A stretch of 64,000 bases of DNA from CAVQZC01 sp963718315. Lineage in GTDB: Bacteria > Actinomycetota > Thermoleophilia > Gaiellales > JAICJC01. Position numbers and translations under genes: made by a program. Location: the NCBI GenBank assembly GCA_963718315.1, contig CAVQZC010000013.1, forward strand, positions 372,001-436,000, written 5' to 3'. The notes under the pieces were generated by a model that had not been told where the DNA came from, ran no database searches, and worked only from the letters and a program-made list of their open reading frames with translations. Position 1 is the first letter of the stretch; every line of letters begins with the position of its first letter. This document shows positions 16,619 through 25,565 of the stretch, in pieces.

Positions 16619-18286
16619 GTGAGCGAGACACTCGAGGGCAGGGAGACACCTGAGGGAGGCGATGCCGCCGCCGCGGCAGGCGGGGTCGTGCTGCTCGCGC
16701 TCTGCGCGGGCCAGTTCCTGATGGCGCTGGACAGCTCGGTGATGAACGTCTCGATCGCGACGGTGGCCAAGGATCTGGGGACGACGGTAACCGGAGTTCA
16801 GAGCGCCATCGTCCTCTACACGCTGATCATGGCGATGCTGATGGTGACCGGCGGGAAAGTGGGCTCGATGATCGGCCGGCGGCGAGCATTCGCGATCGGA
16901 TTGGTCGTCTATTGCTCCGGCTCCTTGACCACTGCGCTGGCACCGAACCTCGCAGTGCTCCTGTTTGGCTGGTCATTTCTGGAAGGCGTGGGCGCAGCGC
17001 TCATCATGCCGGCGATCGTCGCGCTGGTTGCGGGGAACTTCGCGCCGCAGGGGCGACCACGCGCCTATGGCCTGGTCGGCGCCGCGGGCGCAATCGCGAT
17101 CGCGGTGGGCCCGCTGATCGGCGGGCTGGCAACCACATACGCATCCTGGAGATGGGTCTTCGCGGGGGAGGTGCTGCTCGGAGCCGGGATCCTGCTGTTC
17201 TCACGCCGTGTGGCAGATGCACCTCCGGAGAAGCGCCCCCGGCTCGACGTGCTCGGCTCGGTGCTGTGGGCTGTCGCGATGGGGCTGATCGTCCTGGGCG
17301 TGTTGCAATCGGGGCAGTGGGGCTGGCTGCTCCCGACCCCCGGGAACCCGTCGGTGCTCCGGATGTCACCCGTGCTATGGCTGATTCTCGGCGGCCTGCT
17401 GTCGCTGCGACTGTTCATGACGCACGTCCGCAGACTCGACGCTGAGGGTGGCGAACCACTGGTCAGGCCCTCGATGTTCGCGAACAGTCAGATGACCGGC
17501 GGCCTGATCATGTTCTTCTTCCAGTTCGTTGTCATGATGGGCGTCTTCTTCGTCATCCCCCTCTATCTCTCGGTAGCCCTGGGGCTCTCGGCCATCGATA
17601 CCGGCCTGCGGATCACACCCCTGTCCGTGACGATGCTGCTGGCCGCAGCGGGCGTGCCCAAGTTCTTCCCGGAGGTGTCGCCGCGACGCGTCGTCGGGCT
17701 GGGGTTCGTGGCGGTGCTGGCCGGCATTCTCGTGCTGATCCCCGCGTTGGACGTGAGTGCCAGCGCAAGCATCGTCACCGTCCCTTTGCTGCTGATCGGC
17801 CTGGGCCTCGGCGGTCTGGCCTCACAGCTGGGCGCCGTCACCGTCTCGGCCGTCCCAGACGAACTCAGCCCCGAGGTGGGTGGCCTCCAGAACACCGCGT
17901 CACAGTTCGGCGCGTCACTGGGAACCGCGCTCGCCGGATCCGTGCTGATCGCAGCACTCTCGGCATCGTTCCTCTCGGGCATCGCCAACAACCCAGCCGT
18001 CCCTCCAGCGCTGGTGCAGCAGGCCAACGTTCAGCTTGAAAACGGCGTCCCATTCATCTCCGACGCCGACCTGAACCACGCATTGCAGGAGGCGGGCGTG
18101 AGCGAGAAGACGACCCAGGCGGTCGTCCATGTGAACGAGCAGGCGCGTGTCGACGGACTACGTCGGGCACTCTCGCTGCTCGCCGTGATCAGCATGATCG
18201 CGCTCCTCTTCACCCGCCGGATCCCCTCGCGGCAGCCGGCCACCTCTGACCCCAGCGGTCCAGACCCCGCGGCCGGCACCGCCTAG
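16619..18286 (+). CDS. MFS drug exporter, DHA2 family (14 TM)
   Basis: A 555-residue major facilitator with about 14 spans, the size and pattern of DHA2 (EmrB/QacA) proton-driven exporters. Motif D1-like ALDSSVMNVSIATVAKDLG lies in the first span, the loop motif GGKVGSMIGRRRAF between spans 2 and 3, and the antiporter-type motif C region GAAGAIAIAVGPLIGG in span 5. GTG 16619 follows a weak GGGGACGG sequence. It is 80 bases from the sugar cassette and is probably a separate unit. No regulator is next to it, and the substrate cannot be predicted. Its end converges on the giant repeat gene. Confidence 0.88.
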   Translation: MSETLEGRETPEGGDAAAAAGGVVLLALCAGQFLMALDSSVMNVSIATVAKDLGTTVTGVQSAIVLYTLIMAMLMVTGGKVGSMIGRRRAFAIGLVVYCSGSLTTALAPNLAVLLFGWSFLEGVGAALIMPAIVALVAGNFAPQGRPRAYGLVGAAGAIAIAVGPLIGGLATTYASWRWVFAGEVLLGAGILLFSRRVADAPPEKRPRLDVLGSVLWAVAMGLIVLGVLQSGQWGWLLPTPGNPSVLRMSPVLWLILGGLLSLRLFMTHVRRLDAEGGEPLVRPSMFANSQMTGGLIMFFFQFVVMMGVFFVIPLYLSVALGLSAIDTGLRITPLSVTMLLAAAGVPKFFPEVSPRRVVGLGFVAVLAGILVLIPALDVSASASIVTVPLLLIGLGLGGLASQLGAVTVSAVPDELSPEVGGLQNTASQFGASLGTALAGSVLIAALSASFLSGIANNPAVPPALVQQANVQLENGVPFISDADLNHALQEAGVSEKTTQAVVHVNEQARVDGLRRALSLLAVISMIALLFTRRIPSRQPATSDPSGPDPAAGTA

Positions 18287-18327
18287 GACGGATTGGCGCG
18301 GACCGCATTGCACTTCCGTGACGGGTG

Positions 18328-21300
18328 CTAGCTGATGCAGGCTTCGCTCGACGACCCGGCGGTCGTCGGCGCCCAGACCGAGGTGTTGCCGAGCGCATCC
18401 AGGGCCTCGAACTGCACCTCGTACTTGCCGGTCGTCGTGAACGTCACGGTGGAGCCGGACGTGGCGGCGCCCCAGCTCACGCCCTGGTTGGACGACACGC
18501 GGTACATGTAGTGAACACCGCCCGAGCCAGAGTCGGTCGAACCGGACGCCGAGATCGTTCGGCTGGTGCTGCAGCGGTTGAACCCGCGGCCGCCGCTGAC
18601 ACTCGGCTTGGACGGGGCCGTGCGGTCGAGCTTGACCGTGTTCCCTGCGCCGTTGGTGGTGGGCGCCCACGCTGACGTGTTGCCCGCGCCGTCGATGCTG
18701 CGGAACTCGACCAGCGTGGTGCCCTCAGCGGAGATGACCGCCGAACCGGTCACGGAGGTCGTCGATGCCGCCGACCAGCTCGAGCCGTTGTTGGTCGACG
18801 TGCGGTACTGGTAGCCCGCCAGCAGCGAACCGCCGGTATCGGTCGCGCCGGAGCCGGTCACGGTGACCGAGGCCACGCTCTGCCACGACGACGAGCCGCC
18901 GGCGACGGTCGGCACGGTCGGGATCGTCCGGTCGATGCTGATGGTGGCCTGCGTCCAGGTCGAGAGCAGGTTGACGTTGTCGACCGACTGGAACCGCACG
19001 ACGGTCTGGCCAACCGCGCTCACGGTCACCGAGGTGCCGGTGGTGAGCGCCGACCAGGTCGAGCCGCCGTTGGTCGAGGTCTGATACTGGTAGTGGGCGA
19101 CGCCGCTGGCAGCGTCGGTCGAGCCGCTGGCGGTGGCCGTCACGCTGGCCGCGTTCGTCCAGGTGGTGACCGGGAGTCCGGAGAGGGTCGGCGCGGTCGG
19201 TGCGGTGCGGTCGAGCCGCACGGTCGCCTGCACCCAGGCCGACGTGTTGCCGGCGTTGTCGAGGGACTCGAACTGCACCAGCGTCTGGCCCTCGGCGGTG
19301 ACCTTCAGGCTCGAGCCGGCAACCGGCGCCGACCAGGTCGAGCCGCCGTTGGTCGAGGTCTCGTACTGGTAGCCGACGAACCCGGAGCCACCGGCATCCG
19401 TTCCGGCCGACGCGGTGATCGTCATCGACGCGGCGGTCGACCAGGTGGTGCTGCCGCCGGCGACGGTCGGGGCGGTCGGGGCCGTCCGGTCGAGCTGGAC
19501 GGTGCCCTGCGTCCAGGTCGAGGAGTTGCCGACGTTGTCGTTCGCGCGGAACCGGATCACGGTCTGGCCGACGGCCGAGATGGTGTCCGACGCGCCGGCC
19601 GTCGACGACGACCAGGTCGTGCCGCCGTCGGTCGATGTCTGGTACTCGTATCCAGCGACCCCGCTACCCGCGTCGGTCGAGTTCGCAGCCGTGACCGTCA
19701 CGCTGGCCGCATTCGACCACCCGGCAGGCAGGCCGCCGAGCGTGGGTGCCGTGGGCGGCGAGCGGTCGATCCGCACGGTCGCCTGCACCCAGCCCGACGT
19801 GTTGCCGGCGCCATCAACAGATTGGAACCGCACCAACGTCTGGCCCTCGGCCGCGATGGTGACGCTGCTGCCCGATGCCGGCGCGTTCCAGGTGACGCCG
19901 TTGTCGGATGACTTCTCGTACTGATAGCCGGTCAGCGCGGATCCGCCGCTGTCGGTCGAGCCGCCGGCGGAAACCGTCACCGAGGCCACGTTCTGCCAGG
20001 TGCTGGAACCGTTGGCCACGGCTGGGTTCGTGGGCGCGGTGCGGTCGATCTTCACGGGCGCCTGCGACCAGCCGGAGGTGTTGCCCGCCGCGTCGGTGGC
20101 ATCGAACTGCACCAGCGTCTGGCCCTCCGCCGAGATGGTGGCGCTCGATCCGGCCGCCGGCGCCGACCAGGTCGTGCCGCCGTCGGTGGAAGTCTCGTGC
20201 TGGTAGGAGGCCACGCCGGCACCGCCGGTATCCGTCGCCGACGCGGTGACCGTCACCGAGGCGACGTTCTGCCAGCTGCTCGAGCCGCCGCTGACCGTGG
20301 GCGCCGCCGGCGCCGTCCGGTCGATCCGCGCGGTGCCCTGCACCCAGTTCGACGCCAGGCCGGAGACATCATCCGCACGGAACCGGACCAGCGTCTGGCC
20401 CTGCGCGGTGATCGCCTTGCTGGTGCCCGAGGTCGCCGCCGACCAGGTGGTGCCGCCGTCGGTCGAGGTCTCGTACTCGTACCCGGCGAGACCGGAAACG
20501 GCGTCGCTGGAGCCGGACGCGGTCAGCGTGATGGACGCGACCGACTGCCAGCTCGACGACCCACCCGCCACGCCCGGGTCGGTCGGGTTCGTGCGATCGA
20601 GCTTGACCGTCGACCCGGCGGTCGCCGAGGCCGGCGTCCAGGCCGACGTGTTGCCTGCACCGTCAATGGACTGGAACTGCACCAGGGTGGTTCCCTCGGC
20701 GCTGATCGCCGCCGACGATCCCGCGGTCGCAGACGACCAGCTGGAACCGCCGTTCGTCGATGTCCGGTACTGATAGCCGGAGACGGCGGAGCCGCCGGTA
20801 TCGGTCGAGCCGGAGCCGGTGACGGTCACCGACGCACCGTGCTGCCACGAGGATGAGCCGCCGGACACGGCCGGCGCGCTGGGGGCGGTGCGGTCGATCA
20901 TCGCGGAGGCCTGCACCCAGCCCGAGCTGTTGTTGGCGCCGTCGAGGGCCTGGAACCGCACCAGGGTGGTTCCCTGGGCCGTGATCGTCGCCACGCTGCC
21001 GGAGGTCGGGGCCGACCACGTCGAGCCGCCGTTGGTCGAGGTCTGATACTGGTAGCCGGCAAGGGACGAGCCGCCGCTGTCCGTCGATCCCGAGGCGGTG
21101 ATGACCACCTGGGCGACGCTCTGCCAGCCGCTCGATCCGCCGGTCAGCACTGGGTTCGTCGGGACCGTCCGGTCGAGACGGACGGTCGCCTGCACCCAGT
21201 TCGACGTCAGCCCGGAGTTATCCACGCTGCGGAACTGCACGAGCGTCTCGCCCTCGGCCGACACCGCGATGCTGGTGCCCGTCGTCGGTGACGACCAGGT

Positions 21301-24066
21301 CGAGCCCGCATTGGTCGAGGTCTCGTACTGGTAGCCGGAGACGCCGCTGCCCGGCGAGTCGGTCGACCCGGACGCGCTGACGGTCACCGAAAGCGACGTC
21401 CGCCACGCCGCCGAGCCGCCGCTGACGCTGGGATCGGTCGGCGCGGTGCGGTCGATCATCGCGGTGCCGGACGTCCACCCGGAGGTGTTGCCGGCGCCGT
21501 CAATCGCCTGGAAGCGCACCAGCGTCGTTCCCTCTGCGGTGACCGCGTCGCTGCCGCCCGCCACCGGGGCCGACCACGTCGTGCCGCCGTTGGTCGAAGT
21601 CTCGTGCTGATAGCCGGTCAGCCCGGAGCCGCCGGCGTCGGTGGACGCCGAAGCGGTCAGGCTCAGCGAGGCCGTGTGCTGCCAGGTCGCGACGCCGCCG
21701 CTGACCGAGGGCGCCGTCGGGTTGCTGCGGTCGATGCGCACGGTGCCCACCACCCACGGCGATCGGTTGGCGGTCGCGTCCAGCGCTGAGAATCGCACCA
21801 GCGTCTCCCCCTCGGCGGTAACCGTCAGGCTTCTGCCGGTGCTGGGGCTCGACCAGGTGGTGCCGCCGTCGGTCGACGTCTCGTAGTTGTAGCCGGCCAC
21901 CCCGGAGTTGGCGTCTGTGACCGTGCTCGCCGAGACGGTCTCGGACGCCACGTCCTGCCACGTCGTCGAACCGCCGGACACGGTCTGCGCAGGCGGCGGG
22001 GTGCGGTCGATCATGGCTGCGCCGCCGGCCCAAGCCGAGACGTTGCCCGCGCCGTCGACGGCGCGGAACCTGAGGTTGGTCTCGCCCTCACCGGCGACGG
22101 TGTCGGAATTGCCCGCGATCAGCACCGACCAGGTCGCGCCCTGGTCGGTGGACGTCTGGTACTGGTAACCCGCCAGGCCCGATCCGCCGCTGTCGGTGGA
22201 GTTCGAGGCACTCACGGTCTGGGACGCCACGTTCTGCCAGATGAAGACGTTTCCGTTCAGGATCGGCGTGGTCGGCGCGGTGTGGTCGAGGCTGACAGTC
22301 GCCTGCACCCAGCCAGAGGCGTTGCCGGCGCCGTCAAGCGCCTGGAAGCGCACCAGGGTCGTGCCCTCGGCTGCTACCGCGACGCTCGTTCCGGAGGTCG
22401 CTGCCGACCAGGTGACGCCGTTGTCGCTGGACTTCTCCCACTGGTATCCGGTGAGCGCCGAGCCGCCGGTGTCGGTCGAGCTGCCGGCCGCCACGGTGAC
22501 GCTGGCGTTGTTGCGCCACGAGGCCGAGCCGCCGGTCACGGTGGGGGCGCTGGGGGCGGTGCGATCGATGCGGATCGTCGACGTCACCCAGGCCGAGAAG
22601 TTCCCTGCACCGTCGATCGAGCGGAACCGGGCCAGGGTCTGGCCCTCCAGCGCGGCGGTCACCTGCGATCCGCCCGCCAATGTCGTCCACGTCGTGCCGC
22701 CGTCGGTCGACGTCTGGTACTGGTAGCCGGTCAGCGCCGACCCGCCGCCGTCGGTCGACCCGGACGCGGTCACCGTCTCGCTGGCCACGCTGTGCCAGCC
22801 GCTCAGCGCCCCGCCGACCGCCGGCGCCGTCGGCGCGGTGTGGTCGAGCTGCACGGTCGCCTGCACCCAGCCGGATGCGTTGCCGGTGTGGTCAACCGCC
22901 TGGAACTGCACCAGGGTCGTGCCCTGTGCGGTCACCGCCACCGAGCCGCCCGTGACCGGGCTCGACCAGGTGGAGCCGCCGTTGGTGGACGTCTCGTACC
23001 GATACCCGGAGAGCAACGACCCGCCGCTGTCGCTCGAGCCGGCCGCGGACACCGTCCGCGATGTCAGGGCCGCCCATCCCGACGTGGCTCCGGTCACCAC
23101 GGGGTTGGTCGGGGAGGTTCGGTCGATCCGCACCGTCCCGGTGACCCACGCCGACCAGTTGCCGATGTTGTCGACGGCGCGGAAGCGAACAAGCGTCTCG
23201 CCCTCGCTGGAAACCTGCAGGCTGGTGCCGATCTGGGTGACCGACCAGGTGACGCCGTTGTCGGTCGACGTCTGGTACCGGTAGCCCGCGAATCCGGAGC
23301 CGCCCGTGTCGGTCGACCCGGATACGTTCAGCGTCTCGGAGGCGACGTTCTTCCACGTCGTCGAGCCGCCGGTCAGCGTCGGGTCGGACGGCGCCGTGTG
23401 GTCGAGCCAGACCTCGTTGTTCGCGCCGGCGGTGCCCGGGACCCAGGCCGAGACGTTGCCGGCCTTGTCAAGCGCCCTGAACTGGACGATGGTCTGTCCG
23501 TCGTTCGTCACCGTTCGAGGGTTGCCGATCAGCGCCGCGCTCCAGGTCGTGCCCCCGTTGGTGGAGATACGCGACTGATACCCGCGCATCCCGCTGCCCC
23601 CGGTGTCGCTCGAGCCCGAGGCCCTGACCTGCATCGAGGCCGCGGAGCTCCACACCCCGGTACCGCCGGTGACCGCGGTCGGCGGCTTGGGCGCCGTGCG
23701 GTCGATCAGGAAGTGGTAGGTGAGCGTGCGGTTCGGCGACCCCGTCAGCTTCAGCACGAAGGTGTGCCGGCCAACCTTCAGGTTCTTGTACGTCACGTGA
23801 CCCGCGGAGCATGGATGCACAGGCGCCGCGTCGATCCGGCAGGTGGTCGTCCTGGCCACCCCCTTGTGCGTCCACGCGAACGCAGCCGTGGTGACGTGGA
23901 TGTCCACCGCCGGCTTCCTCGTCAGCTTCACGGAGAGCGGCACGTGAGGCGCCATGATCACTGCGCCGGCACTCGATGCACCCACCAGGAGCGCGCATGC
24001 CGCAGCCACCGCAGAAACGACGCTGCGGGTTCGGGTACGGCTATGGAGCTGCGACGGGTGGCGCAC
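18328..24066 (-). CDS. Giant secreted protein with 19 tandem Ig-like repeats
   Basis: A 1912-residue exported protein. A signal peptide (residues about 14-36, SVVSAVAAACALLVGASSAGA) is followed by a roughly 85-residue N-terminal domain with two Cys and then 19 repeats of about 93 residues to the end. Each repeat starts I/LDRTAPTxPxVxGG, has a central GYQYxTSTxGGxTWS, and ends DGAGNxSxWVQATVR. The pattern is that of bacterial Ig-like beta-sandwich domains (OmpL47-like) found in surface adhesins and enzyme spacers. The last repeat differs and adds a Cys pair. No sortase, transmembrane anchor or catalytic domain is present. Likely role: extracellular matrix or adhesion. The function is not shown by the sequence. 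Confidence 0.88.
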   Translation of the reverse strand: MRHPSQLHSRTRTRSVVSAVAAACALLVGASSAGAVIMAPHVPLSVKLTRKPAVDIHVTTAAFAWTHKGVARTTTCRIDAAPVHPCSAGHVTYKNLKVGRHTFVLKLTGSPNRTLTYHFLIDRTAPKPPTAVTGGTGVWSSAASMQVRASGSSDTGGSGMRGYQSRISTNGGTTWSAALIGNPRTVTNDGQTIVQFRALDKAGNVSAWVPGTAGANNEVWLDHTAPSDPTLTGGSTTWKNVASETLNVSGSTDTGGSGFAGYRYQTSTDNGVTWSVTQIGTSLQVSSEGETLVRFRAVDNIGNWSAWVTGTVRIDRTSPTNPVVTGATSGWAALTSRTVSAAGSSDSGGSLLSGYRYETSTNGGSTWSSPVTGGSVAVTAQGTTLVQFQAVDHTGNASGWVQATVQLDHTAPTAPAVGGALSGWHSVASETVTASGSTDGGGSALTGYQYQTSTDGGTTWTTLAGGSQVTAALEGQTLARFRSIDGAGNFSAWVTSTIRIDRTAPSAPTVTGGSASWRNNASVTVAAGSSTDTGGSALTGYQWEKSSDNGVTWSAATSGTSVAVAAEGTTLVRFQALDGAGNASGWVQATVSLDHTAPTTPILNGNVFIWQNVASQTVSASNSTDSGGSGLAGYQYQTSTDQGATWSVLIAGNSDTVAGEGETNLRFRAVDGAGNVSAWAGGAAMIDRTPPPAQTVSGGSTTWQDVASETVSASTVTDANSGVAGYNYETSTDGGTTWSSPSTGRSLTVTAEGETLVRFSALDATANRSPWVVGTVRIDRSNPTAPSVSGGVATWQHTASLSLTASASTDAGGSGLTGYQHETSTNGGTTWSAPVAGGSDAVTAEGTTLVRFQAIDGAGNTSGWTSGTAMIDRTAPTDPSVSGGSAAWRTSLSVTVSASGSTDSPGSGVSGYQYETSTNAGSTWSSPTTGTSIAVSAEGETLVQFRSVDNSGLTSNWVQATVRLDRTVPTNPVLTGGSSGWQSVAQVVITASGSTDSGGSSLAGYQYQTSTNGGSTWSAPTSGSVATITAQGTTLVRFQALDGANNSSGWVQASAMIDRTAPSAPAVSGGSSSWQHGASVTVTGSGSTDTGGSAVSGYQYRTSTNGGSSWSSATAGSSAAISAEGTTLVQFQSIDGAGNTSAWTPASATAGSTVKLDRTNPTDPGVAGGSSSWQSVASITLTASGSSDAVSGLAGYEYETSTDGGTTWSAATSGTSKAITAQGQTLVRFRADDVSGLASNWVQGTARIDRTAPAAPTVSGGSSSWQNVASVTVTASATDTGGAGVASYQHETSTDGGTTWSAPAAGSSATISAEGQTLVQFDATDAAGNTSGWSQAPVKIDRTAPTNPAVANGSSTWQNVASVTVSAGGSTDSGGSALTGYQYEKSSDNGVTWNAPASGSSVTIAAEGQTLVRFQSVDGAGNTSGWVQATVRIDRSPPTAPTLGGLPAGWSNAASVTVTAANSTDAGSGVAGYEYQTSTDGGTTWSSSTAGASDTISAVGQTVIRFRANDNVGNSSTWTQGTVQLDRTAPTAPTVAGGSTTWSTAASMTITASAGTDAGGSGFVGYQYETSTNGGSTWSAPVAGSSLKVTAEGQTLVQFESLDNAGNTSAWVQATVRLDRTAPTAPTLSGLPVTTWTNAASVTATASGSTDAASGVAHYQYQTSTNGGSTWSALTTGTSVTVSAVGQTVVRFQSVDNVNLLSTWTQATISIDRTIPTVPTVAGGSSSWQSVASVTVTGSGATDTGGSLLAGYQYRTSTNNGSSWSAASTTSVTGSAVISAEGTTLVEFRSIDGAGNTSAWAPTTNGAGNTVKLDRTAPSKPSVSGGRGFNRCSTSRTISASGSTDSGSGGVHYMYRVSSNQGVSWGAATSGSTVTFTTTGKYEVQFEALDALGNTSVWAPTTAGSSSEACIS
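18331..23703 (-). repeat. Tandem coding repeat array, 19 units of about 280 bp
   Basis: Nineteen imperfect direct repeats, all in frame, encode the Ig-like domains of the giant secreted protein. Individual units differ by many substitutions and a few in-frame indels (units 11, 18 and 19 are longer), so this is an old array rather than a recent expansion. Confidence 0.85.
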
Positions 24067-24176
24067 CGTCGGACACCTCGGGGGTCTGGCGTCGGCCCAG
24101 GGACTCGATCCGGGCCTCGTCTCACGAGTAACCAGGATTGGGCGCCGTACCTATCCCCCGTCCGGGGTGGGCCGTC

Positions 24177-24569
24177 TTATCCGCTCACAGCGGTCACCCA
24201 GAGCTCGCGTCTGCGCGGGCCGTCGAATTCGCAGAAGAACACCCGCTGCCAGCGGCCCAGGGCGAGCTCCCCTCCGTCCAGCGGAACGAGCTGGGTGCTG
24301 CCGACCATGATCGCCTTGGCGTGGGAGTCGCTGTTCCCCTCCAGGTGGCTGTACCCGGCGTCCCGGGGCACCAGCTCGCGGAGGATGCCGAGCACATCGG
24401 CGGCAACCGCCGGGTCGTACCCCTCGTTGACCGTGACGGCTGCGGTCGTGTGCGGCACGTGCAGCAGGACAGCGGCCGCGTCGGGCATCTCGGCGACAGC
24501 CTCCGCCAGCAGATCGGTGACGTCGATCATCTGCTCGCGGCGGTCGGTGGAGAGGGTGAGCCTGCGCAC
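24177..24569 (-). CDS. yjbQ: YjbQ family protein (UPF0047, secondary thiamine-phosphate synthase)
   Basis: About 130 residues of the small, widely conserved YjbQ fold. Family marks are the His-containing LLHVPHTTAAVTVNE, the SHLEGNSDSHAKAIM loop and the end WQRVFFCEFDGPRRRELWV. Members show weak thiamine-phosphate synthase activity; the true role is unsettled. GTG 24569 gives the canonical start RRLTLSTDRREQMIDVT and is six bases after a TACGAT hexamer; the longer reading from 24605 is less likely. It is divergent from argF across a 62-base gap. Confidence 0.88.
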   Translation of the reverse strand: MRRLTLSTDRREQMIDVTDLLAEAVAEMPDAAAVLLHVPHTTAAVTVNEGYDPAVAADVLGILRELVPRDAGYSHLEGNSDSHAKAIMVGSTQLVPLDGGELALGRWQRVFFCEFDGPRRRELWVTAVSG

Positions 24570-24575
24570 AGGCCG

Positions 24576-24581
24576 ATCGTA
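24576..24581 (-). promoter_or_regulatory. Putative -10 hexamer (TACGAT) for yjbQ
   Basis: On the minus strand TACGAT is followed by six bases and then GTG 24569, with no ribosome-binding sequence. This supports a leaderless yjbQ mRNA. Confidence 0.4.
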
Positions 24582-24591
24582 CCCGCGGCGA

Positions 24592-24634
24592 CTGATGCAT
24601 ATCAATGCGTCCAGCCTGTATACTCATGCGTATG
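24592..24634 (+). promoter_or_regulatory. Candidate ArgR operator (two ARG-box-like sites) over the argF promoter
   Basis: ATGCRT occurs three times in an unusually AT-rich patch, at 24595, 24605 and 24626, spaced 10 and 21 bases. Pairs of ARG boxes in known arginine genes are centred about 21 bp apart. A TATACT -10 hexamer at 24619-24624 lies inside the patch, seven bases before ATG 24632, so ArgR bound here would cover the promoter. Confidence 0.45.
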
Positions 24635-25565
24635 ACGTTGACGCACGACGACCTCTCCCTCGGCCTCGCCGGCCGCGACCTGCTGCGGGTCGAGGACCTG
24701 ACCCCGGACGAGCTGGTCGCCCTGCTCGACCTCGCCGACTCGCCTGAAGCAGCTTCAGGCAGACCGGATTCCGCATCAGCTGCTCGCCGGGCGGTCGCTG
24801 GGCATGATCTTCCAGAAGCCGTCGACCCGCACCCGGGTCTCCTTCGAGGTGGGCATGTTTCAGCTCGGCGGCGCCGCCGTCAACCTGAGCGCGTCCGAGA
24901 TGCAGCTCGGCCGCGGCGAGACGATCGCCGACACCGGCAAGGTGCTGTCGCGCTATGTCGACGCGATCATGATCCGCGCGCACTCCCACGCCGAGGTGGA
25001 GGAGCTGGCTGACGCGGCGGAGTGTCCCGTCATCAACGGCCTCACCGACCTCCACCACCCTTGCCAGGCGCTGGCCGACGTGCAGGTGCTGCGGGAGCGG
25101 CTGGGATCGCTCGAGGGCCGCTCGCTGGCCTGGCTGGGTGATGGCTACAACAACGTTTGCCATTCGCTGGTCGCCGCAGCCGGCATGCTGGGGATGGACG
25201 TGACCGTCGCCTCGCCGGCCGGGTACGAGCCGGACGCCGACGTGCTGGCCGCAGCCGGCGCAACCCTGACGCCGGACCCGCTGGAGGCCGTGGCCGGGGT
25301 CGACGCCGTGGTCACCGACGTCTGGACGAGCATGGGCCAGGAGACGCAGCGCGAGCAGCGCCTGGCCGACCTCGCGCCGTACCAGGTCAACGCGGCGCTG
25401 CTCGAGCACGCCGCGTCGGACCACGTCGTGCTGCACTGCCTGCCCGCGCACTACGGCGAGGAGATCACCAGGGACGTGCTGCACGGCCCGCACTCGGCCG
25501 CCTGGGACGAGGCCGAGAATCGCCTTCACGCACAGAAGGCGCTGCTGGCTATGCTGGTCGCCTGA
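24632..25565 (+). CDS. argF: Ornithine carbamoyltransferase, with apparent +1 frameshift
   Basis: Makes citrulline from ornithine and carbamoyl phosphate in arginine synthesis. The N-terminus (LAGRDLLRVEDLTPDELVALL) reads from ATG 24632. At base 24740 an extra T breaks the frame, and the rest continues in another frame from LKQLQADRIPHQLLAGRS onward. The joined protein is complete: carbamoyl-phosphate motif STRTRVSFE, HPCQ, ornithine loop DVWTSMGQE and HCLPAHYGEE. Without the T the junction reads DLADRLKQLQAD, as in the family. This is either a sequencing error or a recent lesion, since every other motif is intact. The likely promoter is the TATACT hexamer seven bases before the ATG. Confidence 0.85.

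Noticed and set aside
18331..23703. Possible CRISPR or satellite array
   Set aside because: The repeats are about 280 bp, imperfect, contiguous and in frame; they code for protein domains, and there are no spacers or cas genes.
22282..24747. A long plus-strand open frame (821 codons) and several 70-220 codon frames opposite the giant repeat gene
   Set aside because: They are shadows of the repeat gene: Arg/Gly-rich, no homology, and open only because the repeats share codon bias.
25157..25561. Upstream extension of the exonuclease frame into argF
   Set aside because: The extension has no homology and lies over the well-conserved end of argF; the protein fold begins at about 25565.
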